Below, piece by piece: positions 50,501 through 62,179 of a stretch of DNA of 64,000 nucleotides. Source of the stretch: Siniperca chuatsi (lineage: Eukaryota > Chordata > Actinopteri > Centrarchiformes > Sinipercidae). The notes below the pieces were generated by a model that saw nothing but the letters and a program-made list of their open reading frames with translations, was not told the origin of the DNA and did no database searches. Both the position numbers and the translations under genes were made by a program. The stretch lies in assembly GCF_020085105.1 (NCBI RefSeq), contig NC_058055.1:26517822-26581821 (forward strand). The letters are read 5' to 3'. The stretch's first letter is position 1, and each line of letters begins with the position of its first letter.

Positions 50501-53500
50501 CTGGTGCCTTGTGTGCACATCCAGCACCATCCAGTTGTCGCTTTCTAATGCCATGCAGATTCACCGTCATTAACCCGAAAGAACGGCTACAACAAACCTG
50601 GAAGGACGATTCAGCGATTGGCCAAATGGGTGCATGCATGGAGAACATCTTTACTTACTTTGCTGTTGTGGTTCATTGAGTAGATCAGGGCACTAACCCA
50701 CATTGAAAAAGCATGTACTTATACTCAACCCCATTACACAGACTTCAGGTTAAATGGTCCAGGTAATAATATCATCATCATGTCGACATCCCTCCCACCT
50801 TGATGTTGTTGGTGTCTCGGATCAGCTTGTCGATGTCTGACGCCTCCCCGCTCAGCTTAGACGGATCGTGTTGCAGGATGACGCCTTCGCCGGCGCAGCT
50901 GTACAGGCTGTAGGACGGCTTTCCTCCTGCTGCACCTGAACGTCACACACACACACACAAATAACACAAAAACTTCATCCTGGTTCAGCTTTGACCAAGT
51001 GTATGTGCAGTTTAGCATTACAGTGGTTGATTACAGTATATTGGACACTTATGGTGACAGTAATGTTCACCATTGCTTACACTTCCAAATAAGTGCTTTA
51101 TTAAAAAAAAAAAAAAAAAATAGCTTCCTTTAACTTTAACCATGTTGTACTGGCAACTGTAATTTGAGAATATTGATATGAACCTCTTAACACCTGAACC
51201 CTTCAATGTATTTCAGCCAGTACAAGTAGAAAACACACTCTGGGCACCCAGCAGAAAAACATACTACAAGAAGCCGTTACATGTGACAAAACAGACGGGA
51301 AAGCATTATAGAGGCCTAACTACAATGGCTCAATCTCCTCCCCATTACATAGATGTCCTTAATTGCTGAAATGGATTTAACGGATGCATTTATAAAAAAG
51401 GGACATCAGTTGTCACCTGCATTCATCTGTTTCAGCTCATTTTATGGAAAGAGCAGGTGGTCTGAAATGCTTGGTTTACCTGCATGCGAGCACTCAGTGT
51501 GTAGAGGATTTAAATGTAAAGAACAAAAAGGAGCACGACAGTTGACAGCCTTGAGAGGAAGCAGCTGGTTCTAATTTCCTCTGCACACCTATTGTAAGTC
51601 TTTGTGACGATCTGAACCAATGGGGTCGCAGAACACATTAGCTGCTCCTTTTGCTCGTTTAGGAGGCATCAGCAGATTGTTGGCATGGCAACAATTACGT
51701 TTACGGCTTCGAAGCCGAGTGACTGATACGCTAATCAAAATGTCATCTGCCGACAGCTGGTAAAATCGACTTCCTACGTCTTGATTTCCCCACGAGCGAC
51801 TGAAGTTAGGGGAGGTGAGCAGTCAGTGTTTTCTCAGCTCATTCAATTACAGAGTCGATTACAAAAGGGCGTGCAGAGATGCTTGGGCTTTTTCGCTGAC
51901 TCGCTGATTTTCGGCGTCCCACCGCCAGGGTTTTTGCTGGGTCAGAGCAAACAGCAGCAGTTGCTGAGAGTTCATTAGGAACTTACCAAATGACATCGGG
52001 GGGACTGGGGGTCCCCAGGCCAATGTGTACACTGTTTTTCGATGATAGGAGCTCGATATTTGAGGAGGTCTGGGAGGAGATGAAGCAGAACAAATGCCCA
52101 GTCAGGAATAGATGACGTAGAGAGCTGCAGCAAAATGGGACGCAGGGGCCTCGAGGGATTGTGAGAAAGATCCACAAGGCCCCGAGCAAAAAACAAGCAA
52201 CGTTTTAACTTCATGACTTTCAGAAAAGACTCCAAACCCAAAGTCCAATTGAAATCACAACAGTCACCCATTTTTGCAGTTAAAAATCAGGCCCATAGTC
52301 TTTAAAAAGGTGCCCTGTGAAATGTTTGTGAAGCATTGTAAACAAACACACAGTGTTTCCTATAAAAATACATTGTGTATATCCTTGAGGTCTAGTAAAT
52401 GTGTGGAATGCATTTCCTTCCTCATAAAACATTTGCAAAGATGATATCTTAAACAATGCATTGTTTACGTCCATGTTTGCATGCTAGCAGTCTTCTTCTC
52501 TGCTTTTGTTGGCACATTGCTACGCTTCTTTGCGCGTTACCGTCGCCAACTGTCAATCGGTGGAAATGCATGAAATTGGTGACAGGAATGTGAATCGCAC
52601 CACTCGCATGTTCGCCCGTGTGCGTTCTCATCGCGTGCATGATACAAACTAAACGGGAACCTACTCATAAAAACATTGTTCCATAGTGCAACTAGTGGAT
52701 GTTTGTTTGGTAGCTCGTTCGGCAAACGTGCAACATAAGACATGTGTCCATGCTTGTATTTTAGAAGGAGACATTAGATAGAAAGCTAATGTCTCAGCCC
52801 ACCATGTTGTGTCTGGCTGCTAGTCAGTGTCACCGTCAGCCAGTAATACAGTTTATACAATGAAATGATTTGAGTGGCTATATGCAAATTATGTCTTTGT
52901 CTGCATAGACAGAGAATCAGCATTCTGACTGACAATACACAGACAGGGGACACTCTTCTGAAACTACAGAAATTAATAAATAAATAAAATAGAAATTTAC
53001 TCCTTTTGGAAAACAAAAGCAATTTAATTTCAGTTGGACATTAAGGAACTGCAGTGGGTATGAAACTACAGTGTGTATGTGTGGACTGGTGTGATAAATT
53101 ATTGGAAACTATTAGATTACATAAACATAAAATAATGGCTCTTACTTGTTTGAGAAGACATCGTAGATACCAACTTTACCATCATCTGTTCCAAACGACA
53201 AGGATCCTTCTTTTTTTGGGTGCCACGCCAGCTGCAGTGAATGAAAACATTTCTTGATGCACTTAATCTTATCTCAAGCGCTTCTGTTGTGTCATCTAAG
53301 GGTTTCTGAAATGCGAAACGACTGTTGATAATGGAGTGATGCAAAAACGAACAACTGAAGTCTAACCTAATCATAATAATCCTCTCCACAAACGTCCTCA
53401 AAGACGCTCTGAGCGACGGAGTGAAACAGATGTGTTGGCTTGATATTAGCTCTACATTCGATGCCTGATCTCATTCAGCCATTGTCATCAACCTCAGACA

Positions 53501-54937
53501 TGGTGCGGGCTCGAAGATTCCAGTGAAAACTGCTAAATCGCAATCTGAATCACGGCAAGTTTACAAACGTCCCTTTTGAGTTTTACAGCTGCGAGTGGCT
53601 GATGGGAGTCTGTGCGTTCTTATCAGCAGCTCAGTGGAGGATTTTATTAAAAAGCAGACATTTAGACGGATAGAACAATGGCACAGTTTTATTTGTCTCA
53701 CTGCTCTGAGACCTAATATGTTTCAGAGAAGTTCCTGACCCTAACATCCAGACTATATGAAATACAACTATTCTGTAAATTCTGCATGCACTATGGGTCG
53801 TACAGCAAAAGATCAGAACTGGAAATTATTATTGTAAATATCTTTTCTGTATTTGTTTAATAAACCACAAATAAAAAGATAATTACAAAACAATTAGGCT
53901 AAATGCTTTGATACATCCTGTAGAAGACAACACTGGTAAAATATTACAGTTAATATTTTCCAATAAAAAAATAAATAAATTAAAACTTACAGGGAGCTTT
54001 AAACTAAATCTAATTAAACTAAAACATCTTACCGCTGTGACCTTTGACTTGATGCCCTGCCAGAAGGACCTGGTGTCGTACTGGTTCTGGGTGGTCAGTG
54101 TGTTCCACACCCGGATCATGTTGTCACCGACGCCCAGCGCCAGACACCCTGCACCCACAGGGGAGAAGGTCAGGGCGTAGACGAAACCACCCAGGGTGGG
54201 CAGAGTCCAGCAGCAGTCCAGAGAGGCCAGGTCCCAGCATTTAATCTAAAACACAAAGTTAAGTCAGGGCTCCTCCAATACGTCAGCTCGCTGAAAGCAT
54301 TCCCTGCAACAACATAAACCAGCTTTCAACCAAGGGCCCTTTTGGAAACAATGATGCCAGTATTTCAAAGAAATGTTGTTCTGCAGAGTTCACAACAGAC
54401 CAAAGATTTTTTGCCTCCTGCTAGCTGCAACAAATATTCAAACCTGACAAAGCATCAACAGGGTGAAGTTCACCCTCTGCCAGCCATTAAAAGTGTTGAT
54501 TCAACACGTGTTCTCAACCAAAGTTCAGCCGATTCTGGCTTTCCCCTCTTTTATAAAACCGTAGGCTTTCTGTCTTGAAAAAAGGTCAAATATATCCCGT
54601 TGCACACGTGTCTTGATTTGTAAAATAGCAGTGCAAGCAGGGCTGAAACTGCTGTGAATGTCAAGTGATGTCAAGCCCCAAAAACCTCTAACCGGGCAGG
54701 AGGAAAGGTTACCAAAACTAAAGTACATTTTTCCATTCACGTGTCAGACCAAAGAAACGTGACCCACCTCTCTGTCCATGGAGGTGCTGACGAGCAGCTC
54801 CCTGTTATCCTGCAGGTGGACGGAACTCAAGTTGAAGATGATCCTGCTGTGGTTCTGACCCTCCGAAGATGTCCCAAACAGAGTCCACCTCTGCTTCCCT
54901 GTCCTGGTTAAGTCCCACATGACCAACTCACCACTGG

Positions 54938-54971
<34 letters not shown>

Positions 54972-57900
54972 GCTATTTTAATAAGTAAATAGTCTCTCGC
55001 ATGGTCCCTTTTTACGCCACTGTGAGTGAGTTTCTGTCCCTGGATTATGGTAGATATGACAGGTATTTATACATGTGGATTCCTGTGCACAGCAAAGAGA
55101 AGAAGCCAAAAAGCACTGTGCTGTTTATTGTTGTCATTTTCGCCAGAACACTCGACAAAGAGATATCCTGATCCCAGCAGACTAGTAGGCTAAAATAAAG
55201 GTAACATAAACATATAATAAAAGAGGTCTAAAAACACAACTTACTGGCGAGTTGGCTGATTTTATTGTCTAAACTACAACTCGAGAATAATCTGTATTAG
55301 ACCCTGCTTGCAACTGCATCACCATGAGACAATATCATGACTCAAAGACAAAACACTGTGGAAAATGTATAAATTGACATTGAAATCCCAGTTTCAAGTT
55401 TTTTTAAGTCTCTGCAATATGATTTTCATACTGTACTGAAAATAACTAAAACCAGAGGCTGCTATTAAGGCTGGAAATTCAATCATTTAAGGGTTACAAA
55501 TGCAAAACAACTGGCCAAATGTATGTGTCAAATCCAACACTGCTGAAAATCCCCACTGCCTACTGAGCCCTGCTGCTCTCAGGTTTCATCAGGCTTCCTC
55601 TAATGTTCTGATTCATAAGACGTGTGTGTACCAGAAGCAGCTGGACACAAGTTGTGTCGGTCGTCCCTTCGGCCAGTGGACGTGGAGCCAGAGTCTCTCT
55701 TTGACCCCGGGGTCGACTGCAGAGCCTCTTTTCTTCACGTACGGCAGCTTCAGAGTCATCACACCTGCAGGGGGCAGCAGAGGATACAGAGAGGATTACA
55801 CAAGGTCATCAAGTTCCTTCTTTCTTAAAAGGGTATCCGCAGTGTGATTTTAGTTCTCTGTGGATTTGAGCGGCTTTGTTCATCACAAATAAACCTACAT
55901 TTAGCTTTATTTTTTAAATGTTACTGTTGAGCAATGAAATTCAGATTTATGCCTAAAATACATTCAGAATTTCTATATTTTGCACCTTTTTCCTGGAGCC
56001 TGAACCTTATTCTAAATTAATATACAGGTATGTACATCAATCTAGTTTTTTATAATATAAAAAAATAATTTAATACTCAGACAATGTTTTGGGACTTCTT
56101 AATGAGCAACACATACCTTGTAAAGGCTTTTTCACTTTGACACGAATAGACATCACAAGGAAATAATGAATGAGCACAAAAACCTGGCTATTTGCAGCTT
56201 CAATCCAAAAATCTGCCTTAAGACATCAATGCTGGTCAAGCCTCGGTTGAACCTCTTACCTTTTCCCTTGGCTGAGCTCCAGATCCTCACTGTCTGGTCT
56301 TTGCTCCCAGATGCAAGATAGCAGCCCTTCACTCCACTGGTTGCTATAAGATGAAAAAAAAAAACACATTTTTACACATTTTCCATCACCACGTTAGTTT
56401 CTATGACATTTTTCCCCGTCAAAATGTAGTTCTTTGTGCAGAATTAACACACATTGAAAAAGAAAAAATAGCTGCTACTGCACTGAGCGATGTTGCTTGC
56501 AACACAATCGTGCACCAAACTAATGTCGGACTGGTGTTGTGTTAAAGTGACTGCACACCACTACCTTCACCGTCCTCAGGTCTGCTGTAGAGGGCGTCCT
56601 CGCTGGCCAGCGGCGACCACTCCAGCGAGTGGATCTCATCGTCGTGCCCGCGGAGACGGTGCGTCACCTCGCCTTTCTTGCTCACATCAATCAGCACGAT
56701 CATCCCATCTTTGTACCTTAGTTCATAAGCAAATAAGCACCGCTGAAATCAGTCTGTGGAGAGAGTGAGCAGCACCAAGTTCCTGGGTGTGCACATCACA
56801 GAGGACCTCTCCTGGACCGACAACACTGCAGCACTGGCCAAGAAATCACAGCAGCGTCTCTACTTCCTCCGCAAACTGAGGAGAGCCAGAGCCCCACCCC
56901 CCATCATGTACACCTTCTACAGAGGCACCATCGAGAGCATTCTGCCTAGCTGCATCACTGTGTGGTATGGCGCCTGCAACGCATCCTGCCGGAAGACTCT
57001 GCAACGCACAGTGAGAACAGCTGAGAAGATCATTGGTGTCTCTCTCCCCTCCCTCCAGGACATTTATGGAACCCGTCTCACTCGCAAAGCCCTCTGCATT
57101 GCAGGTGATCCCACACACCCGTCACACAGCTTCTTCAGTCTGCTGCCATCAGGGAGGAGACTGTGGAGTCTCCAGGCCAGGACCAACAGACTGAAGGACA
57201 GCTTTATCCATCAGGCTGTCAGGAAACTGAACTCGCTCCCAAACTTGCCCCCCCGTCCCTCTTCTGCCCCAGGCACCACTGAACTATGAACCCCCCAAGA
57301 TCCCACATCCCCAGGACCTTCCACTGACATACGATGTCATGCACCAGTCACTTTGTGTAGCATTGGTCTGCTCACTACCTCATTCACCATGGAACTGACG
57401 CCATTCTACAACCTCAGTCAGTTTAATTAAAATAAGCTCTTTGTCACCTTAATCAGACTGAATAAGCTATTTTTCTTATGCACCTAAAATCTTTTTATCT
57501 GCACTGTTTGTTCACTGGTTTGCACTTTATCTGCCATGTGCCTTGCGCTGCTTTTAGTCAACCTATTTTTATTTTATTTTATTTTTTATTATGTCTCTTT
57601 TTTGTATTCCCTTATTGTATAGTTTTAGCTTATATTTTATATTTGATCTAGATTTTAGGCTCTACTGTTAGTGTTATCTGTATGCACCGGGGGTCTGAGA
57701 GTAACGCAATTTCGATTCTCTGTATGTATGTAATGTACGTGTGGAAGAATTGACAATAAAGCAGACTTGACTTGAGACTTGACTTGACTTATTTTGGTTC
57801 AGATTTGAATTTCTGGACTTTGTTTAAAGAAAACATTTTAAGAGTTGGGATCCAGCAGAGTGAACTGTGCTGTGTGCTCTCCTTACCCCACAGCCACAGA

Positions 57901-60361
57901 GCTCCAGGTGTGAGGGGAGCAGGTGAGGCAGAAGATGGTCCTGGGCTCGGGGAAGAAGCTGGCGGTGTCTCCTGTGTGGTACCAGTGACAGACCACAATG
58001 CCCTTCTCATCCCCCGACACCACCAGGTTTTTATCCACCGGAGACCAGTGCACCGCTGCGACGGGGTTCTGTGTGTGTGGAAAAAACAACTTCAGTGACA
58101 TCATGTTGATACTGTATTTTATTGGTCAGGCTCCAGTGAAACTGGACATGATAAAATCAAGAAAATAAATAGAAAGCACTGTTTTGCATCACTGAATACA
58201 TCTGACACAGTACATCTGACTGTTTTACACGCCATTTATGTTATGCCAACAATTCACTTACATTGTTGGGTTTATTTATGAACAGAAATTCAGACCTATT
58301 CTGGGCCTGAATCTGTTCTCAAAGAGGGAGGCCTATCCATCCTGTCAGTCTGAGTCTGTTTCTCAGATCAAACCACAGAAGAATTATCGCTTGAAGGCAT
58401 AATTTGAAGCAAATAATGGAAAGTAAATAAGCAATGCCCTCCCTAACCTTGACAACTGTTTCAAGAATGCCCTTGAGAGAGTAATTGAATTGCTGCAGAG
58501 GAGTGGCTGCCGCTTACTATTCTTTGCTGCTGGTGCAGAGCTGACTGCAGCCTGCAGGGGGCGCCGGCGTGACGCATAAATGCACCATTTCTGTTGCTCT
58601 GACACAACAGAACAGGAAAGTCAACGCTCACCTGATGGGCTGCATGTTCCTTTATAAGAACCTTGCTGTCTGAGTCCCAGAAGCGAACACTCCCATCATT
58701 GGAGGAGCTGACACAGATGTGACTCTGCCCTGCATGCTGACAGAATGAAAAGCCCGACACAAAGTCTTTATGGCCCACAAGCTCACCTGAAAAACACAGA
58801 GAGAGCTGGATATCAGCGTCTTATTAAGAAACGATAGAAAAAAGGCCATAAAATACCAAAACAGAGTAACAAGCCACAGATGATTTGAGATCTGAACCTT
58901 CACACAGCCAAACTACAGACATTTTAAGGGCTGCAACGATTCGTCGCTCGACAGAAAATTAATCTGCAAAAGTTTTACTACTTGATTAATTGTTTCAGTC
59001 ATTTTTTTGAGCAAAAATACCAAACATTCTGTAGCTGCAGCTTCTTTAATGTGAGGATTTGATGTTTTTCTTTGTCATATACGGTTTGGATTGTTGGTCA
59101 AATAAAAAGAAAATAATCTGAATACATGACCTTGGGCTGTGGGAAATATAACTGCCATTTTCACTCTTTGCTGCCATTTTACAGACCGATTAATAAATGA
59201 TTAATCGAGAAAATAATCGGCAGCCCTAGCTACAACTAATAATCAATTCACCTGAGAAAATAACCCTGATGACATCATTGTGATGTCATCAGGGTTAGGT
59301 GGGTTTGGGATTGTGACTTTGAATTTCTAACAGAAAGCCTGGGTTACAAACTGGGGGTGTGGAGTTGGGTGGGTCTAATGAAAGATGCTATCGAGTTGCA
59401 TTATGGGAATTGTAGGATCCAGTGCTTTTGCAGAGTCATTCCTGCTAAAACTCAAGATATCTTTAACTCTACTGTGTTGATTTTGACCATTCTTTTTTTA
59501 AAATCTGTCTCTTGCAAGTCCCCAAACTTTATGATGCAAAGTGCAATAATAAATTATTGGTGTAGCCCTTTAATCGATTAATCATTTAGTCTAAAAATTG
59601 TCTGAAAACTGCCCATCACAATTTCCCAGTACCCAAGGTGACGTCTCCAGATTGCTTGTTTTGTCTGACCAACAATCTGAAACCTAAAAATATTCAGTTT
59701 ACAACAATATAATATAAAACCAATAAGAGCGGCTAATCCTCACAATTGAGAAGCTGGAACAAAAAAATCAATCAAACTGTTGTCATAGCAATTAGTCGGC
59801 GGATCGTTTCAGCACTAACGTTAATCTCATGAGTATTATTCAGTGTAAGTGCTCAGTAAATCAGTTCAAAAAGGTCTGCTATGCAACTGTAACTTGAACT
59901 TCAATAGATTTTCAAACCAAAGATTTATTTGGGTTTTTTTTTTGTGATTGACTAACAGATTAATCAACTAATCAATTCAGCACTCGGCTTTTCATTTTAC
60001 CAATCCAGCCAGATGATCAGACATCCGTTTCTTTTAGTAACGTGACACGACCCCAAGCTCTGTAATCACCACACCTGAGATGATATGATCACCTTGATTT
60101 GGACAAAAACGTGACTTTTGCCTGCGTGTAACGTGACTTTTAGCCGTAAAGAGGCTGAAGGATAAGTACCAGAGTGACCCCTGGGTGTATATGATGCCCA
60201 GCAGTGCCAGCAGACTCACCTATAACCCTGCAGGAGGATGCAGACACGTCAATCAAATAGATGATGTTTTTGGCTCCGACGCCCAGTAAACCGCTGCTGC
60301 TGACATCACTGCAGCGGGAGCAGTACCAGTTGGGAGAGGCGGGGAGCGACCTTTCGTGCAT
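36867..60361 (-). CDS. gemin5: Gem-associated protein 5 (GEMIN5)
   Basis: Twenty-eight coding exons, all GT-AG and in phase, give 1460 residues (human 1508): 60361-60220, 58786-58632, 58068-57887, 56716-56565, 56343-56260, 55764-55632, 54933-54768, 54245-54033, 53231-53146, 52069-51987, 50935-50799, 50027-49954, 49465-49284, 49006-48867, 48156-47985, 47841-47629, 47540-47484, 47373-47254, 45721-45626, 42867-42730, 42274-42127, 41827-41708, 41557-41347, 41019-40753, 40532-40370, 39840-39345, 38076-37989, 37031-36867. Gemin5 binds snRNA Sm sites and caps and delivers snRNA to the SMN complex; it also affects translation. Exons 1-15 (residues 1-700) form the two WD40 propellers, with the cap-binding WY pair at 12-13 ([10 protein letters not shown]). 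Exons 16-18 are a Lys/acidic linker. Exons 19-24 are the TPR-like dimerisation region ([17 protein letters not shown]). Exons 25-28 are the C-terminal RNA-binding part. Introns hold several transposons. Confidence 0.97.
38234..39088. mobile_element. Head-to-head pair of 'agtggtgga' elements in GEMIN5 intron 26
   Basis: The left half (38234-38685) starts 'cagtggtggaatataactaa'. The right half (about 38686-39088) is largely its reverse complement and ends 'tactttccaccacta'. Motifs such as 'tacatacaaaacatatga' (left) recur inverted as 'atatgttttgtatgtaaaat' (right). The whole is an imperfect long palindrome with arms near 400 bp, with an AAT microsatellite in the left arm. Confidence 0.7.
38505..38546. 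repeat. (AAT)n microsatellite
   Basis: About 14 uninterrupted AAT units. Confidence 0.95.
39895..40010. repeat. Fragment of the 'gctgcaactaatgattatt' element
   Basis: Carries 'atggctgcaactaatgatta' and 'cttgataaatgacttgataa', both hallmarks of the same fish hAT-like group seen at 36190, 58928 and 59565. Confidence 0.6.
43130..45540 (-). pseudogene. 5'-truncated L2-type LINE in GEMIN5 intron 19
   Basis: Minus-strand frames run through a non-LTR reverse transcriptase. A linker piece '[18 protein letters not shown]' lies at about 45400 and '[19 protein letters not shown]' at about 44990. The catalytic box [11 protein letters not shown] (about 44525) sits in a 298-codon frame (44578-43682) that runs to the LINE C-terminus ([18 protein letters not shown]). 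A stop codon just before '[10 protein letters not shown]' and frame breaks upstream separate this from the N-terminal half. The 3' tail (43130-43255) matches 5690-6000. It lies in the same orientation as GEMIN5. Confidence 0.85.
46150..46845 (+). repeat. Possible solo LTR or promoter-like repeat in GEMIN5 intron 18
   Basis: A TATA-like 'gggtatataaggg' (about 46300) is followed about 450 bp later by AATAAA (46752) and an end 'ttggggtcgtaaca'. The layout is LTR-like, but I could not fix the 5' end or a target duplication. Confidence 0.3.
48207..48597. mobile_element. MITE with TTAA flanks in GEMIN5 intron 14
   Basis: The left end 'aaggtctagtgtgtagg' and right end 'cacacactggacctt' are near-perfect inverted repeats. 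TTAA lies at both borders, as piggyBac-type elements leave. The interior matches a fish repeat I recall ('gagccagtgtttggtttgtc', 'actgtagaaacatggca') and has no transposase. Confidence 0.65.
51679..51692 (+). promoter_or_regulatory. RFX X-box-like palindrome
   Basis: gttggcatggcaac differs by one base from the ideal X-box gttgccatggcaac bound by RFX factors. It lies in GEMIN5 intron 10. Function is not shown. Confidence 0.3.
52440..52745. other. CpG-rich insert-like block in GEMIN5 intron 9
   Basis: More than a dozen CpGs in about 250 bp, against a CpG-poor intron background. No coding potential or inverted ends were recognised. It could be a young transposon fragment or a regulatory element. 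Confidence 0.35.
54941..54968 (-). repeat. (TG)14 tract at a splice acceptor
   Basis: On the minus strand 14 TG units stand seven bases before the first base of GEMIN5 exon 7 (54933), separated only by 'tacccag'. Confidence 0.95.
56750..57790 (+). pseudogene. Truncated non-LTR retrotransposon in GEMIN5 intron 3
   Basis: A 177-codon open frame (56756-57289) is the C-terminal part of a LINE polyprotein: '[15 protein letters not shown]', '[19 protein letters not shown]', '[20 protein letters not shown]' and '[12 protein letters not shown]'. A 3' UTR follows, ending in 'gacaataaagcagacttgac' and an imperfect (cttga)n tail near 57770-57790. The 5' end is truncated. It is antisense to GEMIN5 and takes up nearly all of the 1170-bp intron. 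The frame is undamaged over its length, so the insertion is fairly young. Confidence 0.85.
58928..59228. mobile_element. hAT-like non-autonomous element
   Basis: The ends 'gggctgcaacgattcg' and 'cggcagcccta' are approximate inverted repeats. The interior has 'gattaataaatgattaatcg' and 'ttggattgttggtcaaataa', typical of this common fish group. It lies in GEMIN5 intron 1. Confidence 0.7.
59261..59297. repeat. 17-bp palindrome with CRE/ATF-like half sites
   Basis: taaccctgatgacatca, a ttg spacer, then the exact reverse complement. Each arm has tgacatca, one base from a CRE. It sits at the start of a fish repeat running to about 59565 (gcattatgggaattgtagga). Confidence 0.8.
59565..59960. repeat. 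Second copy of the 'attaatcgattaat' element, inverse type
   Basis: 'tagccctttaatcgattaat', 'cccatcacaatttcccagta' and 'ttgcttgttttgtctgacca' identify the same hAT-like group as 58928-59228, adjacent and diverged. Confidence 0.6.
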
Positions 60362-60747
60362 GACGCCTCGAGCAGTTTCAAGTTTATTATATCTCTAATA
60401 AAGTCTGATAAAGCAAAACCAAACTTCTCACATGTTACCTGCACTGTCGTACTACCGACTACACTAACGGCCGTACGGCCAGCGTGGTATCGTAAATCCT
60501 GCCGGTACCGAGTACGGAGTCCTAGATAGGTCAAACCATGACTAGTTTGCTGTCTCAAACCCCAACTGCCGTCTTTTAACACTACATTTTTACATTACCG
60601 TTAAGACAACTTATAAATGACAACCTATAATCAAACTTAAGAAGTTACATGCGCAGTGAAGAAGACACGTAACACAACACATTTGGCTGTAAACGCTGTA
60701 AACATTACTGCCGTAAAGCGAACACAGTAGCGTCGTAAAAATACAAC
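60362..60747. promoter_or_regulatory. GEMIN5/MRPL22 bidirectional promoter
   Basis: Only 386 bp separate the two start codons, on opposite strands. It contains an NRF1-type half site (catgcgcag, 60648-60656), CpG-rich stretches (gtacggccagcg) and, running into the MRPL22 start, a YY1-type box (aacatggcgac). NRF1 commonly controls nuclear genes for mitochondrial proteins. There is no TATA box at a convincing position. Confidence 0.75.
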
Positions 60748-61571
60748 ATGGCGACTGCAATGACAGGACGTGGTAAGAGAAATACAGCCTAATTATCCAT
60801 ACTTTTGCCGTTATATTACATTAATTTTGTCTACAGACGATTAACGGATGCATACATGTTTTCAGGTATCGCTTTTATTAGGAATATATCCGGAGGTTTA
60901 CAGTCAAGGTAAGTACATTCACATCATTAGAGCAGCATCATAGCTAACGTTAACGTTACTCTATCGCAGAAGGACAAATGCCTGTGGACTGAGTTAGCTC
61001 ATCGGTCACATCACCTGGCAAACCACCTAATTGAAAGAGAAATATTTTTAGACAGACATACAGCAATATAACCTGTCACCTTATAAACAAACTATTCCGA
61101 GATAGGCAGAAAAAGCTGAATGTTCAGAACACGTTGCATAAATGCAGAGGTATATTCTGCAGGTAGGAGGCAGAGTTCAGCCCTTATTGCTGAGGGAAAA
61201 ATAAAGCATAACGTTTTGGTGGCCAGAAACCTGTAGCACCTCCCAGAGGCCAGACCGTAGAATAGATGGTGAACAGGGTGAGATGGGTCACATGTGATTG
61301 TACCTGCTGTGATTCACTTGATTGGAGGGGGCTTATTTATTTATTTATTATTTTGGATGATGATGATGTTGACAGTGCAATTAAATGTCTTTTTTCCTCT
61401 TTTCCTAAATGTCTCTCCAGGTTACAGGTTCTGGGTGGCGGTCCTCAGCAGCTCTCATGTCTCCACACGAGCACTTCACTGGAATCAAAGAACTGGGAAA
61501 GAAAGAACCTCAAGGTGTATCCACCTCAGTTACCAGATGATCCCTGCAGACCAGCTGTAAGAAAAAACAAA

Positions 61572-61615
<44 letters not shown>

Positions 61616-62119
61616 TTGAGTAAGCAATCATTTCCAAATCCCATCTGAACACTTTAATGTTTATTCTGTTCAGGAGATCCACCACTGCAGGAGGCAGATT
61701 AAGTACAGCAAAGACAAGATGTGGTACCTGGCCAAAATGGTGAGACCTACAGCAGGGATTTTCCTCATCAATATCATATCCTCAAGCAGCTGAAATGCAT
61801 CAAGCAGTAAATTATATCTGTCCACTTTAGTGAGTTATTTTGCACCACTCACCTCTTTTCAAATGCTTGAAGCTAATGCTTGTTTCAAACCGGCGTTAAC
61901 AAAAGTAATTGAGAGGAAATTTAGAGATTTGGGGGGGGAAAAAAGCAGCGGTGATGAATCTGCCAGGGATGGCTTTTTTTTTTTTTCTGTCTCTTCACTA
62001 CAGTTGCATTCACTTGGCACATGTTAAGTGCCACTCACAGTGTGAGGAGGGATGCACCTCTGATAGTTTTGATGTGCTGCCTTGGTGATGGATCATACGT
62101 GAACACTACAAGTGGCTTA

Positions 62120-62179
<60 letters not shown>

